From: Pandoraea anhela
GTDB taxonomy: Bacteria > Pseudomonadota > Gammaproteobacteria > Burkholderiales > Burkholderiaceae
DNA length: 64,000 nucleotides
Reading direction: 5' to 3'
NCBI RefSeq assembly: GCF_902459655.1
Contig: NZ_CABPSB010000007.1
Coordinates: 124,001 to 188,000, forward strand
The notes under the pieces are model-generated. The model searched no databases. It was not told where the DNA came from and was given only the letters and a program-made list of their open reading frames with translations. Shown in pieces: positions 53,622 to 62,697 of this stretch (positions are counted from its first letter, which is position 1; the number at the start of each line of letters is the position of its first letter). The position numbers were made by a program, and so were the translations under genes.

Positions 53622-53930
53622 ATGAAAACCAAGTTTGCCGCCCTTGCCATCGCCGGGGTCGCGCTCGCCGCAGGTGCGGTCGGGACGGCGCAAGCGCACG
53701 TCTCGGTCGGGATCGGCATCGGCGTGCCGCTGATCGCGCCCGCGCCGGTCTATGCGCCGGCACCGGTCTACGTGGCACCGCCTCCGCCGGTCTACGTCGC
53801 GCCGCCGCCCCCCGTCTACGTCGCGCCGGCCCCCGTCTACTATGGCCCGCCGCCGGTGTATTACGGTCGTCCGTATGGCGGCTATTACGGTCGCGGTTAC
53901 TGGCGTCATGGCCGCTGGTACGGTTATTGA
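53622..53930 (+). CDS. PXPV-repeat exported protein
   Basis: A 102-residue protein. Signal peptide at residues 1-25 (LAIAGVALAAGAVGTAQA), then a Pro/Val/Tyr-rich array with six or more APAPVY / PPPPVY units (about residues 38-78), and a Gly/Tyr/Arg-rich end (YGGYYGRGYWRHGRWYGY). This is the PXPV-repeat family found in Burkholderiaceae; cell-envelope location likely, function unknown. AGGAG lies 7 nt before ATG 53622. Confidence 0.88.
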   Translation: MKTKFAALAIAGVALAAGAVGTAQAHVSVGIGIGVPLIAPAPVYAPAPVYVAPPPPVYVAPPPPVYVAPAPVYYGPPPVYYGRPYGGYYGRGYWRHGRWYGY

Positions 53931-53974
53931 TCGACGACGGCTCGACGCGCGACGCGCGTCACGGGTCCAGCGCA

Positions 53975-54015
53975 AAACGCGCCGCCGACGGCAATGTCGG
54001 CGGCGCGTTTCGTTT
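53975..54015. terminator. Terminator between the PXPV gene and the chemoreceptor gene
   Basis: A perfect 15-bp stem AAACGCGCCGCCGAC with its complement, 6-nt loop, then CGTTTG. It lies between convergent genes. Confidence 0.85.
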
Positions 54016-54040
54016 GTGCCGCAAAAGCGTTGTGTGACGC

Positions 54041-55453
54041 TCAGCGCGCGACACGGTAAGCGATACGGAAACCGCCCCAGTGGCGCCCGTTCACGTAGAT
54101 CGGCGCGGAGGCGTCCTTCATCACCACGAACTCCCCGCCGCCCATGTCGCGACGATAGGTTTGCAGCAACAGCGGTTTGGTATTGCGGCCGGCCGCCGCC
54201 CCGGTGCGGTCGTTGAATAGCCGCCGGTTGCGGCAATGCGCGGCGTTCCATACGGGATCGTTCGTCGGGGCCTGCGAGAACTTGCGGTTGTGCGTGGGCA
54301 GATAACCGTTCTCATCGACGGCCGCGCAGAACGTAATGCGCTCGTTCATACCGAGCAACGGTTCCTGAATCGCCGGCAGCGTCTCGTCGGTAAAGCGCGT
54401 GAAGCGCGCCATCAACTGTTGCGGATTGGACCCCGGAATCGGCTCGTAGCGACGGTCGAACAATTCCTGCTCGCTGATCTTTCCCTTCGCCAGCGCCGCC
54501 TCGAAACTCTCACCGACCTGTTTGGCCGCACGACGAACCGCACGAATGAACGGCGTGTCTTCAGTCTCGACATCGGCCTCGGCGATCAGGCCGATCAGAT
54601 GCTCGGACACCGACAGCAGGCCGTTAATACGCTCGCGGGCACTCTCGACGTGGTCGGCGGAATGCGTCACGCCGTCGGCCATTTCATCGACGTGCGCGGC
54701 CAGCGTGCTGCATTCGTTTTCGATGGCCTCGCTCGCCTGTGCGATCTGCCCGGCCTGACGGTCGAACGTATCGAGCGCGCCGCCAGCCGTCTCGATCACG
54801 CTGGCAATGGCGCGCGTGCCTTCGCGGGCGTCGTTGGCGCGTGCCACGTTGGCGTTGCTCTCGCGCATGAGACGCTGGGTGCGCTCGCTCAGCGCGGCGA
54901 GCGTGTGCTCGATCTGCTGCGTCGCCTCGGCGGTCTTGCTGGCAAGCAACTTCACTTCCGTCGCCACCACGGCGAAGCTGCGACCGGCCGCACCGGCGCG
55001 CGCGGCTTCGATCGCGGCGTTCAGTGCGAGCAGGTTCGTCTGTCGGGCGATGACGGAAATCCCTTCGGCCACTTTGCCCACGTGATCGAGCGCTTCACGC
55101 AGCCCCGATATCTCGTCGGCCATGCCCGACACCCCTTCGACAAGACCGTGGATCGACGCGAGCGAGGCGTCCGCCGTACTGCGCGACGCGGAAATTTCCG
55201 CGCTCGCGCGCTCAGCGACATCACGTGCCTCGCGCGCGGCGCTGGCGATGCGTTGATTGCCTTCGCTGGTATCGGTGGCGGCACGCCGAAGCTCCTGAAA
55301 CACTTCGGCCTGACGCTTGATCCGAACGGCGATTTCGTCGACGTTACCGGCGATATCGCACAACTCCACTCCGAGGGTGCCCGCGTTGGCGGCCACCTCG
55401 CTCATGATATTGACGGTCTGCGCGGCTCCCCTTGAGCGCGTGAATAGCCCCAT
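54041..55453 (-). CDS. Soluble methyl-accepting chemotaxis protein
   Basis: A 470-residue protein without membrane segments. Residues 30-285 are the signalling coiled coil, with the hairpin tip near [52 protein letters not shown], the CheW/CheA-contact signature. Residues 300-470 form a C-terminal sensor: [38 protein letters not shown] and [32 protein letters not shown], a PAS/Cache-like fold. The signalling-first, sensor-last order marks it as a cytoplasmic receptor. No chemotaxis genes are adjacent. It starts at ATG 55453. Confidence 0.93.
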   Translation of the reverse strand: MGLFTRSRGAAQTVNIMSEVAANAGTLGVELCDIAGNVDEIAVRIKRQAEVFQELRRAATDTSEGNQRIASAAREARDVAERASAEISASRSTADASLASIHGLVEGVSGMADEISGLREALDHVGKVAEGISVIARQTNLLALNAAIEAARAGAAGRSFAVVATEVKLLASKTAEATQQIEHTLAALSERTQRLMRESNANVARANDAREGTRAIASVIETAGGALDTFDRQAGQIAQASEAIENECSTLAAHVDEMADGVTHSADHVESARERINGLLSVSEHLIGLIAEADVETEDTPFIRAVRRAAKQVGESFEAALAKGKISEQELFDRRYEPIPGSNPQQLMARFTRFTDETLPAIQEPLLGMNERITFCAAVDENGYLPTHNRKFSQAPTNDPVWNAAHCRNRRLFNDRTGAAAGRNTKPLLLQTYRRDMGGGEFVVMKDASAPIYVNGRHWGGFRIAYRVAR

Positions 55454-55722
55454 CGTCAGTCTCCTCGCATCTCTGATCTGCTTGTTATGACGAGGGCGCG
55501 ACGGTCGCCGGCACTACGGGAAAACGTAAAACGCCGGGTAGACGTCTGCGCCACACGTTCGGGTATCTCGTTACCCTTGTGTCGAAAAGTATAACGGGAG
55601 AAAAAACGGCGGACTTGAGGGTGGCGTTACCTGCCCTCGCCTCGCGTCACCCGCGTTTTCTCCACTTTTTCGACGCTTTCGATGTGATGGAGCCACACTC
55701 TCACGCAAGGCTTACGCGGGAC

Positions 55723-56646
55723 TTACTGCGCAGCGGCGGCTTCATCAGCCCCCCCCAGTGCCCGGCGCAACGCCTCGCCCACGGCGACGACCAGTGTCCC
55801 GGCGTCGCGGCGGCGCAGCAAGGCGACTTCGCTATCGGCATGGGCGTCGTCGAGCGCGACGCGGCTGACGTCCGGCCCCGCCAGCGCCGCGAGGCTTTCA
55901 GGCACGATCGCCACGCCGAATCCGGCAGCGACCAGATGGACGAGCGTTGTCTTGCGCGATGTCGCCACCGCTGCCGTGGGGAAAAACCCGTGCTGCTGGC
56001 ACAGTTGAGCCACGCGATAGCTCAGCCCGCCGCGCTCACGGTGCGGCAGCGACACGAACGGCACAGCGGCCAGCGCCGCTACGCTCACCGACGCCCGTCC
56101 CGCCAGCGCGTGTGCCTTCGGCACGAGCAGCAGCAGACGTTCGCGCGCCACCGTCTCGCACACGAGCGACGGCGCCGGGCGCAGCACCGGCAGGCGCACG
56201 AGCCCCACGTCGATGCGTCCCGCTTCGATTTCGTCCTGCTGCTGTTCTGACGACAGCGTAGAGATGTCGACGCTCACGCCGGGATGCGCTTGCAGATGGG
56301 CATATAGCGCCGGGGGCAACGCACCGACGAACGGTACCGAGCTGGAATGCGCCAGCCTCACCGTGCCTTGCTCGCCGCGCGCCACACTGCGGGTCAACGC
56401 CACGGAGCCTGCCAGTTCGGTGAGCACGCGCCGCGCCTCGCCCACGAACGTGCGGCCTGCGGGCGTGAGCGTCACCCCTTTGGAGGAACGTTCGAGCAGC
56501 ACCGCCTGCAATTCCCGCTCCAGCTCCGAGATTTGCCGGCTCAACGCGGATTGGGCGACGAACAGACGTTCGGCCGCCGCGCTGAAACCGCCTGCGTCCA
56601 CCACTTCGAGGAAATAACGTAACTGCCGCAGCGACACCATGACCAT
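55723..56646 (-). CDS. LysR family transcriptional regulator
   Basis: A 307-residue LysR protein: HTH at 1-62 (SLRQLRYFLEVVDAGGFSAAAERLFVAQSALSRQISELERELQAVLLERSSKGVTLTPAGRTF), then the effector domain. The QSALSRQI recognition helix is the common form. The start is ATG 56646 or 56640. It is divergent from a TSUP permease gene across 145 bp holding the inverted repeat CGCCA-N10-TGGCG (56667-56686), so it probably controls that exporter. Effector unknown. Confidence 0.92.
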   Translation of the reverse strand: MVMVSLRQLRYFLEVVDAGGFSAAAERLFVAQSALSRQISELERELQAVLLERSSKGVTLTPAGRTFVGEARRVLTELAGSVALTRSVARGEQGTVRLAHSSSVPFVGALPPALYAHLQAHPGVSVDISTLSSEQQQDEIEAGRIDVGLVRLPVLRPAPSLVCETVARERLLLLVPKAHALAGRASVSVAALAAVPFVSLPHRERGGLSYRVAQLCQQHGFFPTAAVATSRKTTLVHLVAAGFGVAIVPESLAALAGPDVSRVALDDAHADSEVALLRRRDAGTLVVAVGEALRRALGGADEAAAAQ

Positions 56647-56666
56647 GCCGTTTCGAGATCGAACAT

Positions 56667-56686
56667 CGCCACATTCTATATTGGCG
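56667..56686. promoter_or_regulatory. Candidate LysR operator between the regulator and the TSUP gene
   Basis: Inverted repeat CGCCA-N10-TGGCG, in an AT-richer patch 21 bp from the regulator start. Suggestive only. Confidence 0.4.
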
Positions 56687-56791
56687 CGATACCCGCACAC
56701 GGCCCTAAGCTGACGGAAAACCCGCGTGCCACCGGCTTTCCCGCCCCCGCCCGCATCACCACAACTTCCCCTCGAACGCTTGCCCTTCCTC

Positions 56792-57583
56792 ATGCTCGCA
56801 ACGCTGTCCGCCGCTCTGTCCCCGTTCTTCCACACGCTGATCGACGCCCTCCCCACGCCCGGCCACTGGCTGCTGATGAGCGTAGCGCTGGTCGTCGCCT
56901 ATGTGATTTTCGGCATTGCCGGTTTCGGCACGGCGCTGGTCGCCAGCCCGATCCTCGCTTACGCGATGCCCGTCGCACAGATCGTGCCGATGCTCGCGCT
57001 GCTCGACTTCGGCGCGGCGTCGGGCAATGTCGTGCGCAACGCCCGTGCGGCCGATAGGGACGAACTCCGGCGTCTGGTGCCGGCCATCGTGCTCGGCAGT
57101 CTCGCGGGCGGCGCGCTGCTGCTGCACCTCCGACCGGACGTCCTGCTGCGTGCGCTCGCGTGGTTCGTCTGCGCTTATGCCGTCTTCGCGTTGACCGGTC
57201 CGCGTGCGAAATCGCGTCTGTCGCAGGCGTGGGCGGTGCCGTTCGGTGCCGTCGGCGGCATGTTGGGCGCGATGTTCGGCAGCGGCGGCTTCGTCTTCGC
57301 CATCTATCTGACGCGCCGGCTGGAGCGCATCGAGGCGATGCGCGTGACGCAGGCGACGCTCATCGGTCTGAGTACCCTCGTGCGCGCCGCATTGTTCCTG
57401 TTCGCCGGGGTCTATGCCCACGCGCCGATGCTCGCCACCGCTGTCTCGCTAGTGCCCGCGATGATGCTCGGCATGTGGCTCGGCAAGCACATGACATTGC
57501 GCCTCTCGCGAGAGCAGTTCGTCAAAGCGGTGAACCTCGTGGTGCTGGCCGCGGGCATCGCGTTGCTGATGCGCAGCCGGTGA
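56792..57583 (+). CDS. TSUP (TauE/SafE) family membrane transporter
   Basis: A 263-residue inner-membrane protein with about eight helices. The paired motifs YVIFGIAGFGTALVASPILAY (about residues 40-60) and GGMLGAMFGSGGFVFAIYLTRRLE (about 165-188) are the TauE/SafE repeats. Family members export or import sulfite, sulfoacetate or other organic anions. ATG 56792 is preferred over an upstream GTG at 56726, which would add a Pro-rich stretch. It is divergent from a LysR regulator. Confidence 0.9.
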   Translation: MLATLSAALSPFFHTLIDALPTPGHWLLMSVALVVAYVIFGIAGFGTALVASPILAYAMPVAQIVPMLALLDFGAASGNVVRNARAADRDELRRLVPAIVLGSLAGGALLLHLRPDVLLRALAWFVCAYAVFALTGPRAKSRLSQAWAVPFGAVGGMLGAMFGSGGFVFAIYLTRRLERIEAMRVTQATLIGLSTLVRAALFLFAGVYAHAPMLATAVSLVPAMMLGMWLGKHMTLRLSREQFVKAVNLVVLAAGIALLMRSR

Positions 57584-57766
57584 GCGTGGGGCGCCGGCCG
57601 GGCGTATGACTATCGGTCATGGCTAGCGACCACGGTTATCGGAGCCGACGGGAACGGACCCGGTGTGCGGCAGGCGTCTAGGAGCGCCGCGTACGCGAGC
57701 GTGCTGCGCCCGGATCCGGGTATGCTGACGACCGTTCTGGAATGATCGTCACGCGACCTTTACATC

Positions 57767-58696
57767 ATGTCTCTGCCCGCTTTGGTGGTTTTCAGCGAAG
57801 CCCTCACCGATCTGATTCGCCGGCCTGACGGCGCCGGCCGACGATGGATTAGCCGCGCGGGCGGCGCCTGCTGGAACGTAGCCCGCGTGAGCGCCGCGAT
57901 GGGGGTCGCAACGGGCTACGGCGGCGCGATCAGCACACGCGCGCCTTTCGGCGCCGAATTGCTCGCGCTCACGCGTGCGGCGGGACTGGACGATCGCTAT
58001 GTGCAAGCCGTCGATGCGCCACCGCTTCTGGCCGTGGTCCATCGTCACGATCCCCCCGCGTACTACTTTCTTGGCGAAGGGGCCGCCGATCTGGCCTTCG
58101 ATCCGACCGCCCTGCCCGACGGCTGGCAGAACGCCGCCCGCGTTGCGCACTTCGGTTGCATCAGTCTCGTGCGCGAGCCGCTGGCGAGCACCCTGCTCGA
58201 TCTGGCGACCCAATTGCACGCCCGCGGCGTGGCGATCAGCTTCGATCCGAATCTTCGCAATCTGATGGGGCCGGACTACTTCGCGACGTTTGCGCGAATG
58301 GCGAAGCTCGCCACGTGGCTCAAGCTCTCCGTGGAGGATTTGCGAGGCCTGTACCCCAAGCGCACCGACGACGAAGCGCTGGCGCACGTGCGTCGCATCG
58401 CGCCGCAGGCAACGGTTTTGCTCACGGACGGCGAGCGCGGCATGCGACTTGTGTCGCCCGACGGCGCAACGCGCGTCCAGCCCGCCTTCACCGTGGACGT
58501 GGCCGACACGGTCGGCGCGGGCGACGCCGCCATCGGCGGCTGGCTCGCGAGCCTCGCGCGCGCGCCGCAGGCACCGGTGGAAGATCATCTGCGACGCGCC
58601 GCTGCGGCGGCCGCCCTCGCCTGCACCCGCACCGGGGCGCATGCGCCGGACTGGAAGGCCGTCGAATCCCTCATCGCGTCGCAACGCTTCGCCTGA
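57767..58696 (+). CDS. PfkB family sugar kinase (fructokinase-like)
   Basis: A 309-residue ribokinase-fold enzyme. FSEALTDLIRR at the N-terminus and GGACWNVARVSAAMG (about residues 32-46) form the sugar site, SFDPNLRNLM lies near 165, and the catalytic/anion-hole motif DTVGAGDAAIGGWLASL (about 246-262) has the base Asp. The variants are closest to fructokinases, but the sugar is not certain. It starts at ATG 57767. No sugar transporter adjoins it; a CysB-like LysR regulator follows. Confidence 0.88.
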   Translation: MSLPALVVFSEALTDLIRRPDGAGRRWISRAGGACWNVARVSAAMGVATGYGGAISTRAPFGAELLALTRAAGLDDRYVQAVDAPPLLAVVHRHDPPAYYFLGEGAADLAFDPTALPDGWQNAARVAHFGCISLVREPLASTLLDLATQLHARGVAISFDPNLRNLMGPDYFATFARMAKLATWLKLSVEDLRGLYPKRTDDEALAHVRRIAPQATVLLTDGERGMRLVSPDGATRVQPAFTVDVADTVGAGDAAIGGWLASLARAPQAPVEDHLRRAAAAAALACTRTGAHAPDWKAVESLIASQRFA

Positions 58697-58726
58697 GCGT
58701 TCCCCTGCCGTTGCGCCAATCATCCG

Positions 58727-58771
58727 AATTATGGCTATGATGAGAGACAATCATCACTTCAGCCGATAATT
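58727..58771. promoter_or_regulatory. Large composite palindrome upstream of a LysR gene
   Basis: Nested inverted arms AATTAT/ATAATT (58727/58766), GGCT/AGCC (58733/58761) and TGATGA/TCATCA (58738/58751) around a 7-nt centre, ending 8 bp before the ATG at 58779. It is a likely autoregulatory operator. Confidence 0.7.
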
Positions 58772-58778
58772 TCACGCC

Positions 58779-59678
58779 ATGACGCCGGACCAATTGCTGA
58801 CTTTCGCGACGGTAGCCGAACTGGGCAACATCAGCCACGCGGCGCAGGCGTTGCATCTGTCGCAGCCGGCGGTCTCGGGCCAGTTGCGGCTGTTGCAGGA
58901 GTCGTTCGGCGAGCCGCTTTACCGGCGCGACGGTCGCGGCATCCGCCTGACCGCCGTGGGCGAGCAGGTGGCGGTGTACGCCAACAAGCTGCGGCAGGAC
59001 TACCGTCAGGCCATCGCCCTGCGCGACAGCCTGCGGGGGCTGGAGACGGGCGCGTTACGCATCGGCGCCAGTACGACGCCCGCGAGCTACCTGTTGCCGT
59101 ACGTGATCGCGGAATTCCATCAGCGTTACCCGGCGGTAGCGCTTCACATCATCGACGGCAATACCAGCGAGATCGTCGCGCAACTCGACCAGCTCGACGT
59201 GGCGTTCATCGAGGGCGCGGTGCCGCCGGGGCTGTCGCCGGAGATTGCCGTGCGGCCGTGGCGGGACGACGAAATCGTCGCCATCGCGCGTGCCGACCAT
59301 CCGCTTGCGCAGCAGCCGGAAGGCGCGTCGTTGCAGGCCATCGCCGCCTATGCGCTGATCATGCGCGAGCCGGGCTCCGGCGTGCGGGCGCTGGTGGCGC
59401 GAGCGTTCTCGGTATCGGGACTGGCGCCGCGCGTGGCGCTCGAACTGGCAGGGGTGGAGAGTATCAAGGAAGCGGTGCGCGCCGGGATGGGCGTGGGTTT
59501 CGTGTCGGCGATGTCGATGCGCCATGAAGACGCGGCGCTCGCCGCCGTGCGCATCGATCCGCCGCACGGCCTCAAGCGACTGCTCACCGCGCTCGTGCCG
59601 CATGCGGATGCGCTGTCGCGTCCCACCGAGCGCTTTCTCGCACAATGCTTCGCCGGCGACGCCTCAGGTCCTATTTGA
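58779..59678 (+). CDS. LysR family regulator (CysB/YeiE-like effector domain)
   Basis: A 299-residue regulator: HTH at 1-60 (TPDQLLTFATVAELGNISHAAQALHLSQPAVSGQLRLLQESFGEPLYRR), then LRIGASTTPASYLLPYVIAEFHQRYPAVALHIIDGNTSEIVAQL, a pattern seen in sulfur-assimilation-type regulators such as YeiE and CysB relatives. A large palindrome ends 8 bp before the start, indicating autoregulation. The 3' end overlaps the convergent SDR gene by 8 bp. The target genes are unclear: the sugar kinase lies upstream on the same strand. Confidence 0.92.
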   Translation: MTPDQLLTFATVAELGNISHAAQALHLSQPAVSGQLRLLQESFGEPLYRRDGRGIRLTAVGEQVAVYANKLRQDYRQAIALRDSLRGLETGALRIGASTTPASYLLPYVIAEFHQRYPAVALHIIDGNTSEIVAQLDQLDVAFIEGAVPPGLSPEIAVRPWRDDEIVAIARADHPLAQQPEGASLQAIAAYALIMREPGSGVRALVARAFSVSGLAPRVALELAGVESIKEAVRAGMGVGFVSAMSMRHEDAALAAVRIDPPHGLKRLLTALVPHADALSRPTERFLAQCFAGDASGPI

Positions 59679-60777
59679 AATCCCAGGCCATTTGTTCAGC
59701 AACGGACGTGGCTTCGGACGACCGCACGCACACCTCCAGATAGTCCGTGACCGCCGGCGCAGGCGGTGTGCCTTCGGACAGCAGACGACGATTGTCGAAC
59801 ACGTAGTCGAGCGCGGCGAACGCGCCGTAGCGTCGCAGCGCCTTGGCCATCAGACGGCTGTTGCCATGTCCCACCTGACGCGCGAGTGCGGGCGTCAGAC
59901 GATCGATCTCGGCGTCGCCGATGTGCCGGAAGCGCTCGCCCAGCGGGGCAACGCCACGCGCTTTCGCCAGCGCCGCCTCGATTTCCCGAATGGTACGCGC
60001 ACCGCGCTCGCCCGCCGACACGTGATACAGGTCGTGACGCAGATGCGGCAGGAACGCGAGATCGATCAATGCATCGGCACAGTAGTCGACGGGCACCACA
60101 TCGAGCCGGTCGTCCAGTCCGCACGTGAAGGCCCCGAGCAACTGCACCATCCGGAACATCCAGAAAATGCTGCCGGACGGCTCGCAACCGAGACGCGTAT
60201 GGCCCACCACGATGGAGGGTCGCGCGATTACCAGCGGCAGGCCCGGCCATTCCTTGCGCAGCCGTCGCTCGGCCTCCGCCTTGGACGCCGTGTATGCCAC
60301 GACCTGATGATCGGCCAGCGCGAGTTCGTGCGACTCCATGACCCGCCCGCGCAGCGAATTGCCGCAAGCCATCGCCGTGCCGACGTGCACGAAACGCTCC
60401 AGCACCGGGGATGCCGCCACCGCACGGGCCAGCGCCAGCGTGCCGCTCACGTTGACGGCATCGAGCTGCGGATGCGCCGAAAAGCTGGCGATCGCACCGG
60501 CGTGAATCACATGCGTGACGCTGCGCATGCGCGGGTCGTCGTCGAACGTGACCGGCTGCGCCAGATCCCCGCACACGATGTTCGCCTCGCTCAGCGCGAG
60601 CCGGTGCACGGGCGCGACACGGAAACGGTCCATCGCCGCGCGCACGCGGGCAAGACCGTCGCTGACGGTGCGCGCGCGCACGAGCAGCAACAACGACGGA
60701 CCGAACCCGTCCTTGAGGAGCTGGGCGACAACGGCGCCGCCCACAAAACCAGTACTGCCGGTGACGAGAATTCGCAT
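59671..60777 (-). CDS. NAD(P)-dependent SDR/thioester-reductase-like protein
   Basis: A 368-residue extended SDR. The Rossmann loop VTGSTGFVGGAVV (residues 5-17) and the YxxxK pair Tyr162/Lys166 in VVAYTASKAEAERR are intact, and the middle (HVIHAGAIASFSAHPQLDAVNVSGTLALARA, VHVGTAMACG, VVPVDYCADALIDLA) matches the fatty-acyl reductase/carboxylic-acid-reductase terminal domain and related sterol or sugar epimerases. Likely reduces a carbonyl or acyl thioester; substrate unknown. It starts at ATG 60777, 41 bp after mipA on the same strand, so the two may be co-transcribed. Confidence 0.85.
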   Translation of the reverse strand: MRILVTGSTGFVGGAVVAQLLKDGFGPSLLLLVRARTVSDGLARVRAAMDRFRVAPVHRLALSEANIVCGDLAQPVTFDDDPRMRSVTHVIHAGAIASFSAHPQLDAVNVSGTLALARAVAASPVLERFVHVGTAMACGNSLRGRVMESHELALADHQVVAYTASKAEAERRLRKEWPGLPLVIARPSIVVGHTRLGCEPSGSIFWMFRMVQLLGAFTCGLDDRLDVVPVDYCADALIDLAFLPHLRHDLYHVSAGERGARTIREIEAALAKARGVAPLGERFRHIGDAEIDRLTPALARQVGHGNSRLMAKALRRYGAFAALDYVFDNRRLLSEGTPPAPAVTDYLEVCVRSSEATSVAEQMAWDFK

Positions 60778-60818
60778 GGCTTGGGCCTCGCAACACTAGG
60801 GAGAACGAAACCGCGACG

Positions 60819-61724
60819 TCAGAACGTATAGTCGAGCGTGGCGGCGACCTGGTAGTTGGTCTTGTTGAAAACGATGGGACTCTTCGACGCGTTGCCGGTG
60901 TAGCGCATCACCCCGCCCGCGACCGTCGTGCTCCAGTGCCTGGTGAACTTATGCGTCCAGTTGGCGGTGAGACTCACGCCGTAAAGACCGCCGCCGACGG
61001 CGTATTGCCGGTAGCCGGAATTCAGGCTCTGGTTGGCCGTCACACCGAAATACGTTTGTGCGTATTTGCCGCTGGCGAAGTGCGCCGCAGCGCCCACACC
61101 GACGGAATCCGTCGGCGTCTCGTAGACCACGCTGTCCACCGCGAAGCGGTAGACGTTGCCGCGATCGCGGTTCGTGAGCGGGATATCGGTCGCCACGCTC
61201 ACGACAGCCAGATCGCCGATGGCGTAACCGGCTTGCAGCGTGGTGAAGAGCGAACCCTTGATGTCGCCCATGCCGCGCAGCTTGTCCGAGCCGGAATCGA
61301 GGCCTTTGGCGCGGTCTTTGCGGCCGTCGTCGTACGACAGCGCGGCCGACAGGAAGAAGCCGGCCGGCAGCGTGAGGCGATAGCCGATACCGCCCAGTCC
61401 GACGAACACGCCGAAGGGCGTTTGCATCGCGAGGTTCAGGGCGGGCGTGGCGCGGTACTCGTCGCTGCCCATGTAGCGCGGGGAATAGCCGACGCCTCCG
61501 CCGATGGTGAATTCGTAGCCGCTCTCGGACGCATTGGTCGGCAGGCTCTGATCCGGCTGAATGCCGCTGTAGCGGGCCGGTTCGACGGCATACGCCAGCG
61601 AAGCCGTGCCGGCGAGCAGCAGGCCCGTCACACCGGCCGCTGCGAGGCGATGCGAAGCACGGCGGTTTCGATCGTTCCGACGCGAACGAATGTAACGAAC
61701 GAGGCTGGCGGGGCGGCTTTTCAT
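60819..61724 (-). CDS. MipA/OmpV family outer-membrane protein
   Basis: A 301-residue protein. Signal peptide at about 25-48 (AAAGVTGLLLAGTASLAYA) after a basic N-terminus. The mature part is a beta-barrel: FTIGGGVGYSPRYMGSDEYRATPALNLAMQ is the MipA/OmpV hallmark, followed by YRLTLPAGFFLSAALSYDDGRKD and a C-terminal ATLDYTF ending in Phe. In E. coli MipA scaffolds peptidoglycan enzymes. AGGAG lies 4 nt before ATG 61724. It is divergent from an OmpR-type regulator with palindromes between. Confidence 0.92.
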   Translation of the reverse strand: MKSRPASLVRYIRSRRNDRNRRASHRLAAAGVTGLLLAGTASLAYAVEPARYSGIQPDQSLPTNASESGYEFTIGGGVGYSPRYMGSDEYRATPALNLAMQTPFGVFVGLGGIGYRLTLPAGFFLSAALSYDDGRKDRAKGLDSGSDKLRGMGDIKGSLFTTLQAGYAIGDLAVVSVATDIPLTNRDRGNVYRFAVDSVVYETPTDSVGVGAAAHFASGKYAQTYFGVTANQSLNSGYRQYAVGGGLYGVSLTANWTHKFTRHWSTTVAGGVMRYTGNASKSPIVFNKTNYQVAATLDYTF

Positions 61725-61776
61725 GGCACTCCTACAAAATCCGGTGAAGGGTTGAATATCGATGGCGGGGATGTCG

Positions 61777-61882
61777 TTGCGATTTGCAAATGGATCGCAA
61801 GGTGAACGCATAGTAGGAAAGAAGCCGCCGCGTGGCTGTTATCCGATTTAGGAGAGTTGTGAACAAATGTTTTCATTTGTTC
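61777..61882. promoter_or_regulatory. Two inverted repeats between mipA and the rstA-like gene
   Basis: TTGCGAT-N10-ATCGCAA (61777-61800), with an inner palindrome ATTTGCAAAT, and GAACAAATG-TTTT-CATTTGTTC (61861-61882). Both have perfect 7-9 bp arms and lie in the divergent promoter region, so they are candidate operators for the adjacent response regulator or another factor. Confidence 0.65.
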
Positions 61883-61989
61883 GCAGGTTTGAAACGCCCG
61901 CCCGGAGGGGCTGCCGGGCAGTAAAATGCCCATCACCGGAGTGCCGCCGGCGTTGTGCGGCACCGCACAACAGGAAAGGAATACCGGCC

Positions 61990-62694
61990 ATGTACCGTGT
62001 CTTGCTGGTCGAAGACGATGCGCGTCTGGCCGCGCTCGTCACCGAATATCTGCACGCTTACCGCTTCGAGGTGCTGGTGGTGGGCGACGGCTCGCGCGCG
62101 CTGGAGCGTTTTCGCGCGTTTTCTCCCGATATCGTGGTGCTCGACATGATGCTGCCCGGCATGGACGGCATGGAAATCTGCCGTCAGTTGCGCGCGGTCA
62201 GCACTACGCCGATTCTCATCCTCACGGCACGGGAAGACACATACGATCAGGTGGCCGGGCTGGAAGTCGGTGCGGACGACTACGTCGTCAAGCCTGTCGA
62301 GCCGCGTTTGTTGCTGGCGCGCTTGCGCGCCTTGTTACGGCGTGCCTTGCCGGCAGCCGAAGTGGACGTCGGGAGCGACGATGGGCTGACCTTCGGCCAG
62401 TTGCGGATCGTGCCGCGTGACCGCATGGTGTTCTGGCGCGGTGCGAGCGTCGAACTCAAATCGAACGAATTCAGCCTGCTCCTGATCCTGGCGCGCGGTG
62501 CGGGGCGGGTCGTCACGCGCGACGAAATTCTCCAGCAACTGCGCGGCATCGAATTCGACGGCATCGATCGCACGGTCGATGTCGGCATTTACCGGTTGCG
62601 CAAGCGGTTCGAAGACACCGACGGCGAACCGCAGCGTATCAAGACGGTTTGGGGCCGTGGCTATCTGTTCAGCCCGTCCGCCTGGGAGAGTTGA
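61990..62694 (+). CDS. OmpR-family response regulator, RstA-like
   Basis: A 234-residue regulator. The receiver (residues 3-118) has the acidic pair Glu8-Asp9/Asp10, phospho-acceptor Asp52 (VVLDMMLPGMDG), Thr-region LILTARED and Lys in YVVKPVEPR. The winged-helix output domain (about 135-232) shows SNEFSLLLILARGAGRVVTRDEILQQLRG and DVGIYRLRKRFEDTDGEPQRIKTVWGRGYLF. The layout is RstA-like. It starts at ATG 61990 with GGAAAGGA upstream and is followed after 3 bp by its kinase. It probably regulates the divergent mipA. Confidence 0.93.
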   Translation: MYRVLLVEDDARLAALVTEYLHAYRFEVLVVGDGSRALERFRAFSPDIVVLDMMLPGMDGMEICRQLRAVSTTPILILTAREDTYDQVAGLEVGADDYVVKPVEPRLLLARLRALLRRALPAAEVDVGSDDGLTFGQLRIVPRDRMVFWRGASVELKSNEFSLLLILARGAGRVVTRDEILQQLRGIEFDGIDRTVDVGIYRLRKRFEDTDGEPQRIKTVWGRGYLFSPSAWES

Positions 62695-62697
62695 CGC

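Noticed and set aside
53407-53625. A 72-codon plus-strand frame before the PXPV gene
   Set aside because: It overlaps the promoter and ribosome site of the PXPV gene, has no ribosome site of its own and no family features.
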